Part shown: piece by piece, positions 1 through 3,678 of the stretch | Numbering within the stretch: the stretch's first letter is position 1 | Layout: every line of letters starts with the position of its first letter | From: Pseudomonadota bacterium | GTDB lineage: Bacteria > Pseudomonadota > Alphaproteobacteria > Rhodospirillales > UBA2165 | Length of the DNA stretch: 5,747 nucleotides | Reading direction: 5' to 3' | NCBI GenBank assembly: GCA_027592155.1 | Contig: JAQCKY010000184.1 | Coordinates: 1-5,747, forward strand | Notes under the pieces: generated by a model | What the model was told of the DNA's origin: nothing | The model's database searches: none | What the model saw: the letters and a program-made list of their open reading frames with translations, nothing else | Made by a program: the position numbers and the translations under genes

Positions 1-153
1 GACGGGATCAAGCAAATCCAAAACGCCGCCTGATCGCCCCGTCACCAACTTTTGGGCATAACTCCCCAACCGGTTGAGCACACACTCCGCAACAATACTC
101 CGCGCCGAGTTTCCGGTGCAGAGAAAGAGTACGTTGTAGGGGGGTGGAGGCAT
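1..153 (-). CDS. N-terminal part of a low-molecular-weight phosphatase / ArsC-like arsenate reductase (cut by window edge)
   Basis: Reading the minus strand from the ATG at 151-153 gives 51 codons with no stop before the left edge. The start, NVLFLCTGNSARS at residues 7-19, is the beta-strand and P-loop of the LMW protein tyrosine phosphatase fold. C12 is the nucleophile and R18 the phosphate- or arsenate-binding arginine (C-x5-R-S). The form CTGNSARS is typical of thioredoxin- or glutaredoxin-linked arsenate reductases and their relatives, which act in the cytoplasm. The next helix (IVAECVLNRLG, 20-30) also fits the family. After residue 30 the usual strand around 'YSAGS' is not seen, so the gene may be frameshifted, truncated or fused, or simply divergent. 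Only a weak purine-rich site (GAGA) precedes the start. There are no ars genes within view. The N-terminal family call is fairly sure; intactness is unknown. Confidence 0.6.
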   Translation of the reverse strand, partial: MPPPPYNVLFLCTGNSARSIVAECVLNRLGSYAQKLVTGRSGGVLDLLDPV

Positions 154-168
154 GGTCTCAGCTTTTCG

Positions 169-224
169 ATTTGTCAGGAATTACGAGAAGCTTGCCGGAA
201 AAACATGACAATGCCATGACAAAT
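169..224. repeat. Cluster of TGACAA/TTGTCA short repeats
   Basis: In the short gap between the tRNA fragment and the ArsC-like gene, CATGACAA occurs twice as a direct repeat (204-211 and 215-222). The copies are 11 bases apart, about one helical turn. ATTTGTCA at 169-176 is a perfect inverted partner of TGACAAAT at 217-224. Such spacing suits a dimeric or tandemly bound protein, for example a transcription regulator of the minus-strand gene or the arm sites of an integrase. Neither role can be decided from the sequence. No good -10 box lies at the right distance from any TTGTCA copy, so I do not call a promoter here. Confidence 0.4.
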
Positions 225-225
225 A

Positions 226-280
226 TGGTGCGGGTGGGGAGACTCGAACTCCCACTCTGCCACCAGAACCGGATTTTGAA
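226..280 (-). pseudogene. 3' half of a tRNA-Leu(CAA), broken at the anticodon loop
   Basis: Read on the minus strand from 280, this contains an anticodon loop TTCAAAA (anticodon CAA at 278-276) and the 3' strand of the anticodon stem, TCCGG. It continues with a class II variable arm (TCTG-GTGG-CAGA hairpin), a perfect T arm (GGGAG / TTCGAGT / CTCCC), the acceptor 3' strand CACCCGC, discriminator A and CCA. The 5' half is missing. The sequence before the loop is CTAGG, which pairs badly with TCCGG (CCGGA is expected), and no GCGGGTG acceptor strand or D arm is present; the neighbouring tRNA ends only 12 bases upstream. It is not a copy of that neighbour, because the variable arm, T stem and acceptor differ. 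A break exactly at the anticodon loop is the usual crossover region of tRNA-targeting tyrosine integrases, so this is probably an attachment-site remnant. A simple deletion is the alternative. Confidence 0.8.
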
Positions 281-292
281 CCTAGTGGGGGT

Positions 293-378
293 TGGTGCCT
301 CCCCCCGGACTCGAACCGGGACGCCTTGTGGGCACAGCATTTTGAGTGCTGCGTGTCTACCAATTCCACCAGGGAGGC
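293..378 (-). tRNA. tRNA-Leu (anticodon CAA)
   Basis: The minus strand folds into a complete class II tRNA of 86 bases including encoded CCA. The acceptor stem is GCCTCCC (378-372) with GGGAGGC (303-297), the D stem is GTG/CAC with a GAATTGGTAGA loop, and the anticodon stem is CAGCA/TGCTG around the loop CTCAAAA (346-340). A long variable arm has a GCC/GGC stem. The T arm is CCCGG-TTCGAGT-CCGGG, followed by discriminator A at 296 and CCA at 295-293. Anticodon CAA (344-342) reads the leucine codon UUG. All stems pair without mismatch, so it should be functional. It lies 12 bases upstream, in the direction of transcription, of the broken tRNA-Leu. Confidence 0.97.
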
Positions 379-392
379 TATGCAACGCGCAC

Positions 393-421
393 CATATGCA
401 ACATTTCCGGCAACACCGCAA
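393..421 (-). promoter_or_regulatory. Possible promoter of the tRNA-Leu gene
   Basis: On the minus strand TTGCGG (421-416) and CATATG (398-393) are separated by 17 bases. This would start transcription about 8 bases before the mature tRNA 5' end at 378, a sensible distance. Each box matches the sigma70 consensus at only three of six positions, so the call rests mostly on spacing and placement. The motif GTTGC occurs four times in this stretch. Confidence 0.25.
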
Positions 422-436
422 CATTCATGCTGTGAT

Positions 437-465
437 TTGCCATCCTCCGCCGCAGGCGTTAGGAA
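437..465 (+). promoter_or_regulatory. Possible promoter of the DedA-dsbB-coq7-EamA operon
   Basis: TTGCCA at 437-442 matches the -35 consensus at five of six positions. At a 17-base spacing lies TAGGAA (460-465), a weak -10 box with three of six matches. A start near 472 would give a leader of about 35 bases before the ATG at 507. It is the best candidate in the only gap upstream of the operon, but the -10 is poor. Confidence 0.28.
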
Positions 466-506
466 CTGCCGAGATTTTTGCGCCCTTTCCTGAACGGACA
501 ATTGTG

Positions 507-1088
507 ATGCTGCGCCGATTATATGACTGGACCTTGGCCCTGGCCGGCCACCGGCACGCGATGTGGGCGCTGGCGATTGTGTCGTTCGTCGAGAGCTCGA
601 TCTTCCCGATCCCCCCCGATGTTCTGTTGATTCCCATGGTGCTGGCCGCGCCGACCAAGGCTTGGCGGATTGCGCTCGTCTGCACCGTGGCGTCGGTGCT
701 GGGCGGCATGGCGGGGTACGGCATCGGCTTTTTCCTGTTCGATCAGTTCGGCAAGCCGGCGCTGGATTTCTATGGCTACGGCGTAAAGTTCCAGCATTTC
801 CAGGATACCTATAACCAATACGGCGCCTGGGCGGTGTTCATCGCCGGCATCACGCCGTTCCCCTACAAGGTCATCACCATCCTGTCGGGGGCGACGGGGC
901 TCAATATTTGGGTGTTCGTCGTCGCCTCGATCCTGGCCCGGGGCATTCGTTTCTACTTGGTGGCCGGGCTGCTGTGGTATTTCGGAGAACCGATCCGGAC
1001 CTTCATCGAAAAGCGCTTAGGCCTGTTGTTCGTGCTCTTTGTCGTACTTCTGGTCGGCGGTTTCGTGCTCGCAAAATTTGTGCTGTGA
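507..1088 (+). CDS. DedA/YqaA-type (VTT domain) inner-membrane protein
   Basis: The product is a 193-residue polytopic membrane protein of the DedA/YqaA group. DedA-family proteins are inner-membrane proteins linked to lipid-carrier or lipid movement and envelope homeostasis; the exact substrate of this subgroup is not established. Visible hallmarks are the acidic residue and proline-rich re-entrant segment FVESSIFPIPPDVLLIP (27-43), a glycine-rich helix GGMAGYGIGFFLF (66-78), the second re-entrant motif GITPFPYKVITILSG (114-128), the arginine motif ARGIRFY (144-150), and a hydrophobic C-terminal helix (171-191). The reading frame stays open upstream to 144, but that part runs antisense through the tRNA gene and is not membrane-like. 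I therefore start at ATG 507; GTG at 504 is also possible. The ribosome site is weak (CGGA, 495-498). It is the first gene of the plus-strand operon, 15 bases before dsbB. Confidence 0.9.
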   Translation: MLRRLYDWTLALAGHRHAMWALAIVSFVESSIFPIPPDVLLIPMVLAAPTKAWRIALVCTVASVLGGMAGYGIGFFLFDQFGKPALDFYGYGVKFQHFQDTYNQYGAWAVFIAGITPFPYKVITILSGATGLNIWVFVVASILARGIRFYLVAGLLWYFGEPIRTFIEKRLGLLFVLFVVLLVGGFVLAKFVL

Positions 1089-1103
1089 GCCTATATCCCG
1101 CTT

Positions 1104-1619
1104 ATGGATCTGTTTGAACCACGCCGCTTCGCCCGCTTGCTGGCCCCCGCTGTATTGCTGTTCAGTGCCGGAGTACTCGGCACGGTTTTTGTGGCGCAAT
1201 ACGGGTTCGATCTTCAACCCTGCGTCTTATGCCTGTATCAGCGCATTCCCTTTTTCGTCGCCGCCGGGCTGGCGGTTTGGACGCTCATACTGCCGGGTGC
1301 CTCGCCCCTTGCCTTGGCCCGCCTGTTCGGGCTGATCTTCATCGCGAGCGCCGCATTGGCCTTCTATCACGTCGGGGTGGAGCAGCATTGGTGGGCCGCC
1401 GCCACGGGGTGCGCGGGCGGCGGTGCCAACTTTGATGCGCTGCAATCCGCGGTCGATCTCAAGGCCGCCTTGTTTGCCGAAAAGCCGGTCGCCTGCGATG
1501 CCGTCGCCTGGTCCCTTTTCGGGCTGTCATTTGCGGCCTACAATGCGCTCGCATCGCTCGCCGCCGGGATTGTTTGTTTTCTCGGCGCGCGCAGGATTGC
1601 AGGAGAAAGCGCCCCATGA
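1104..1619 (+). CDS. dsbB: Disulfide bond formation protein B (DsbB)
   Basis: DsbB is the inner-membrane enzyme that reoxidises periplasmic DsbA and passes the electrons to ubiquinone. The 171-residue protein has the expected four helices (about 12-31, 48-64, 68-88, 138-162). The first periplasmic loop holds QPCVLCLYQR with the C40-x-x-C43 pair next to the quinone site; R47 corresponds to the conserved arginine. The second loop carries C103 and C131, the pair that exchanges with DsbA. The family signatures YHVGVEQHWW (88-97) and CDAVAWSLFGLSFAAYN (131-147) are clear. Length and cysteine layout match the family, so it should be active. No dsbA is in the window. It follows the DedA gene by 15 bases and its stop TGA overlaps the coq7 start as ATGA, indicating translational coupling. 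No good ribosome site precedes its own ATG, so it may also be coupled to the gene before it. Confidence 0.95.
   Translation: MDLFEPRRFARLLAPAVLLFSAGVLGTVFVAQYGFDLQPCVLCLYQRIPFFVAAGLAVWTLILPGASPLALARLFGLIFIASAALAFYHVGVEQHWWAAATGCAGGGANFDALQSAVDLKAALFAEKPVACDAVAWSLFGLSFAAYNALASLAAGIVCFLGARRIAGESAP
1601..1606 (+). promoter_or_regulatory. Ribosome binding site of coq7
   Basis: AGGAGA lies inside the end of dsbB, 9 bases before the ATG at 1616. It decides the coq7 start: the open frame runs back to 1574, but the upstream ATG has no such site and the added residues lie inside dsbB and do not look like Coq7. Confidence 0.75.
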
Positions 1620-2194
1620 CGGCCAATAAATCCAAGGCCAGTAAAACCAAAAGACGGCTCGGCAGATTACCCGGCGACCCTTCCGAGGCCGAGACGCTGG
1701 CCCGGATGATCCGGGTCGATCAGGCCGGGGAGTATGGCGCCAAGCGCATCTATGAAGGCCAGCTTGCGGTCCTGGGGAACAGCAAAGACGGCCCGGTGCT
1801 GCGCGACATGGCGGCAACCGAGCAGGTCCATCTCGACACCTTCAACCGCATCATGACCGAGCGCCAGGTCCGCCCGACCGTGCTGCAGCCCCTTTGGCAT
1901 GTCGCGGGCTTCGCACTGGGTGCGGGCACGGCGCTGTTGGGCCCCCGCGCCGCCATGGCCTGCACCGTCGCCGTGGAAGAGGTGATCGAGGAACATTACG
2001 CCGATCAGGCTGCGGCGCTCGGCGATAACGAAAGCGAGCTTCGGGGTACCATCGAAAAATTCCGGGATGAAGAACTCGAGCATAAGGAAACCGCGCTCGA
2101 ACACGGCGCTGAACAGGCCCCGGCCTACCCGGCGCTGTCGGCCGCGGTGAAAACAGGCTCCCGCCTCGCCATCTGGCTCTCGGAACGGTTCTGA
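1616..2194 (+). CDS. coq7: Coq7-type demethoxyubiquinone hydroxylase
   Basis: Coq7 is a membrane-associated di-iron monooxygenase that hydroxylates demethoxyubiquinone (5-demethoxyubiquinol), a late step of ubiquinone synthesis. From ATG 1616 the protein has 192 residues. The first 20 are basic and variable. The ferritin-like core follows, with all iron ligands visible: E39 in RVDQAGEYGA, E69 and H72 in ATEQVHLDTF, E121 in VEEVIEEHY, and E153 and H156 in DEELEHKETA. The hydrophobic stretch between (about 92-118, LWHVAGFALGAGTALLGPRAA) is the membrane-contact and hydrophobic-tunnel part. Length is normal for bacterial Coq7, and no ligand is missing. It overlaps dsbB by 4 bases with a good ribosome site, and the transporter gene follows after 7 bases. 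This places quinone synthesis in the same transcript as the quinone-using DsbB. Confidence 0.95.
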   Translation: MTANKSKASKTKRRLGRLPGDPSEAETLARMIRVDQAGEYGAKRIYEGQLAVLGNSKDGPVLRDMAATEQVHLDTFNRIMTERQVRPTVLQPLWHVAGFALGAGTALLGPRAAMACTVAVEEVIEEHYADQAAALGDNESELRGTIEKFRDEELEHKETALEHGAEQAPAYPALSAAVKTGSRLAIWLSERF

Positions 2195-2201
2195 GACGTC
2201 C

Positions 2202-3110
2202 TTGGCAACCCTAGAATCCCAACAGGAAACGGCTCCCGCTCCGGCGGAGAGCCGCGCTCAACTCTTTCAGGCGGTGTTCTGGATGGTCGGCGCGCTGATG
2301 TCCTTTCTCGGCATGGCCATCGCGGCGCGCGAACTGACCGACACCCTCAATCCGTTCCAGGTCGTCTTCCTCCGGACATCGGTGGCAATCGTGATCGTCC
2401 TGGTGATCGTCGCCCGAGCCGGCCGCAGCGCGGTCTATACCCGCCGCTTCATGACCCATCTGTTTCGCAATCTGGTCCATTACGGCGCCAATCTGGCCTG
2501 GATCGCCGGCGTCGCTTTGATCCCCCTGGCCCAGGTGTTCGCGTTGGAATTCAGCATTCCGATCTGGACGGCCTTGTTTGCGGTTATCTTCATCAAGGAA
2601 AAAATGAACCTCGGCAAACTCGTGGCCATCGTCTTCGGCTTCGGCGGGGTCCTGATCATATTGAGACCCGGCCTCGTCGCGGTCGAGCTCGGCTCCCTCT
2701 ACGTGCTGGCGGCATCTTTGGGTTTTGCGATCACCCACGTCGCAACCAAGAGTATGTCCCGCACCGACTCCGCCCTCGCGGTGCTGTTTTATATGTTCGT
2801 CATTCAATGGCCCTTGGGCCTGATCGGCGCGGTTTTGGTTTGGGAGAACCCGGTGCTCGCCGACATCCCCTGGATCCTGGTCGTCGGCGTGACGGCGCTG
2901 ACCGCTCATTACTGCATGACCCGCGCCCTAAAGCTCGCCGACGCCACAGTGGTGGTTCCGATCGACTTCCTGCGCATGCCGATCGTCGCCGTCATCGGCT
3001 TTTTCTTTTACGCAGAACCGTTCTCAGGCTGGATCTTCCTCGGCGGCGGCCTGATCTTCATCGCGACCTACTACAATATTAGGTTCGAGAGCCGGAAGAG
3101 GTCGGCCTAA
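2202..3110 (+). CDS. EamA-family (DMT superfamily) transporter
   Basis: The product is a 302-residue inner-membrane protein with about ten hydrophobic segments (22-43, 52-71, 88-107, 109-131, 140-156, 164-182, 189-213, 223-240, 249-270, 274-291). This is the two-fold EamA repeat of drug/metabolite transporters. Repeat ends look typical: EFSIPIWTALFAVIFIKEKM (116-135) and IDFLRMPIVAVIGFFFYAEP (254-273). Such proteins usually export metabolites, but the substrate cannot be read from sequence. I use TTG 2202 as start because it is 7 bases after coq7 and keeps helix 1 whole. ATG 2283 would begin inside helix 1, and no strong ribosome site marks the TTG, so the start is less sure than the family. 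It is the last gene of the operon, and its stop TAA overlaps the stop of the convergent peroxiredoxin gene. Confidence 0.88.
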   Translation: MATLESQQETAPAPAESRAQLFQAVFWMVGALMSFLGMAIAARELTDTLNPFQVVFLRTSVAIVIVLVIVARAGRSAVYTRRFMTHLFRNLVHYGANLAWIAGVALIPLAQVFALEFSIPIWTALFAVIFIKEKMNLGKLVAIVFGFGGVLIILRPGLVAVELGSLYVLAASLGFAITHVATKSMSRTDSALAVLFYMFVIQWPLGLIGAVLVWENPVLADIPWILVVGVTALTAHYCMTRALKLADATVVVPIDFLRMPIVAVIGFFFYAEPFSGWIFLGGGLIFIATYYNIRFESRKRSA

Positions 3111-3118
3111 AGCTGACC
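3100..3118. terminator. Hairpin at the tail-to-tail gene junction
   Basis: GGTCGGC (3100-3106) pairs with GCTGACC (3112-3118) through seven pairs, one of them G-T, around the loop CTAAA (3107-3111). The loop contains both stop codons: TAA of the plus gene (3108-3110) and TAG of the minus gene (3109-3107). A second hairpin follows at 3122-3137 (CAGCGC, loop CTCG, GCGCTG). Neither has a clear U-run (the minus side continues TCTTCC), so classic intrinsic termination is uncertain. There is no intergenic space, so any stop signal for the two converging transcripts must lie within the genes. Confidence 0.4.
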
Positions 3119-3589
3119 CAACAGCGCCTCGGCGCTGCTCTCACCGAAAGAACCGGCGGGCTCGACGTTGAGTATCTCCACCTTGCCGTCATTGACGACC
3201 ATGGAGTAACGATGGGAGCGTTTGCCCAGACCGAAGCCCGATCCGTCCATTTCCAGGCCCAAGGCCTTCGCGAATTCGCCATTGCCGTCGGCCAGCATGG
3301 CGACTTTATCGCCGACATTTTGTGCTTCTGCCCAGGCGCCCATGACGAAGGGGTCGTTGACGGAAACGCAGGCGATGCTGTCGATGCCTTTGCCCTTGAG
3401 GGCGTCGGCGTTATCGACAAAACCGGGCAGATGTTTAGCCGAGCAGGTCGGCGTGAAAGCGCCGGGAACGGCGAAGAGGGCAACGCGTTTGCCTTTGAAA
3501 AATTCGTCGGTCTTCACTTCCTGAATACCGTCTTCGTTTTTGAGTCGCAGCGTGGCGGCGGGGATCTGGTCCCCTACGGAAATGGTCAT
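3107..3589 (-). CDS. Peroxiredoxin of the Prx5 / type II group (redoxin)
   Basis: This is a thiol peroxidase that reduces hydrogen peroxide and organic peroxides in the cytoplasm using thioredoxin, glutaredoxin or glutathione. The 160-residue protein has the peroxidatic motif PGAFTPTCS (42-50) with C49, T46 and P42. The active-site arginine is R127 in GKRSHRYSMVV (122-132), and DPFVMGAW (79-86) is a family signature. A second cysteine, C74, lies 25 residues after C49, as in plant type II peroxiredoxins; the far C-terminal resolving cysteine of animal Prx5 is absent. There is no signal peptide, so it is cytoplasmic. Start ATG 3589 has AAGAGG (3602-3597) 7 bases upstream. It lies 89 bases downstream of the DsbD-like gene on the same strand but has its own promoter in the gap (3637-3665). 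Its 3' end overlaps the convergent transporter gene by 4 bases. Family call very sure; reductant unknown. Confidence 0.95.
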   Translation of the reverse strand: MTISVGDQIPAATLRLKNEDGIQEVKTDEFFKGKRVALFAVPGAFTPTCSAKHLPGFVDNADALKGKGIDSIACVSVNDPFVMGAWAEAQNVGDKVAMLADGNGEFAKALGLEMDGSGFGLGKRSHRYSMVVNDGKVEILNVEPAGSFGESSAEALLGQL

Positions 3590-3596
3590 GATGAAG

Positions 3597-3602
3597 CCTC
3601 TT
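3597..3602 (-). promoter_or_regulatory. Ribosome binding site of the peroxiredoxin gene
   Basis: On the minus strand AAGAGG lies 7 bases before the ATG at 3589-3587. It supports that start, which also gives the normal peroxiredoxin N-terminus (MTISVGDQIP). Confidence 0.65.
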
Positions 3603-3627
3603 ATTGGTTGTTCGTTGGTACAAGAAT

Positions 3628-3654
3628 GAAGGCCCGGTTATAGGCCGGACCTTC
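3628..3654. promoter_or_regulatory. Palindrome over the peroxiredoxin promoter (operator or terminator hairpin)
   Basis: The arms GAAGGCCCGG (3628-3637) and CCGGACCTTC (3645-3654) are inverted repeats with one mismatch, around a short AT-rich centre. On the minus strand the centre supplies the -10 box TATAAC of the peroxiredoxin promoter. Two readings are possible. As DNA, it could be an operator for a dimeric repressor or activator that controls the peroxiredoxin gene. As RNA, it could be a terminator for the DsbD-like gene, whose stop is 25 bases upstream; the following ATTCTTGT is only partly U-rich. The overlap with a strong -10 favours a regulatory role. Confidence 0.5.
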
Positions 3655-3665
3655 TTAATTGGCAA
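3637..3665 (-). promoter_or_regulatory. Sigma70-like promoter of the peroxiredoxin gene
   Basis: Reading the minus strand, TTGCCA (3665-3660) is followed after exactly 17 bases by TATAAC (3642-3637). Both boxes match the consensus at five of six positions. Transcription would start near 3630 and give a leader of about 40 bases before the ATG at 3589. This is the best promoter in the window. It lets the peroxiredoxin be expressed separately from the DsbD-like gene upstream. Its -10 box sits in the middle of a palindrome. Confidence 0.6.
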
Positions 3666-3678
3666 ACTTTGGCGTGCG

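Noticed and set aside
1..43. Imperfect inverted repeat GACGGG-ATCA / TGATCGCCCCGTC as a transposon end
   Set aside because: It lies at the window edge inside an open reading frame, is imperfect, and no transposase is visible.
226..295. A second functional tRNA-Leu
   Set aside because: No 5' acceptor strand or D arm is present, and the anticodon stem does not pair; only the 3' half remains.
144..506. Upstream extension of the DedA reading frame (121 extra residues)
   Set aside because: It runs antisense through the tRNA-Leu gene and the tRNA fragment and has no membrane-protein or family features; the DedA homology starts at 507.
1574..1615. Earlier ATG for coq7
   Set aside because: It lies in dsbB, has no ribosome site and adds 14 residues not expected in Coq7; ATG 1616 has AGGAGA at a good distance.
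2211..2909. Long minus-strand open frame (232 residues) opposite the EamA transporter
   Set aside because: It is a shadow of a GC-rich gene: rich in His, Gln, Asp and Glu, without motif or hydrophobic core, and the plus strand is clearly coding.
3212..3643. Plus-strand open frame (143 residues) antisense to the peroxiredoxin
   Set aside because: The minus strand encodes an unmistakable peroxiredoxin with all active-site motifs; the plus frame shows no recognisable feature.
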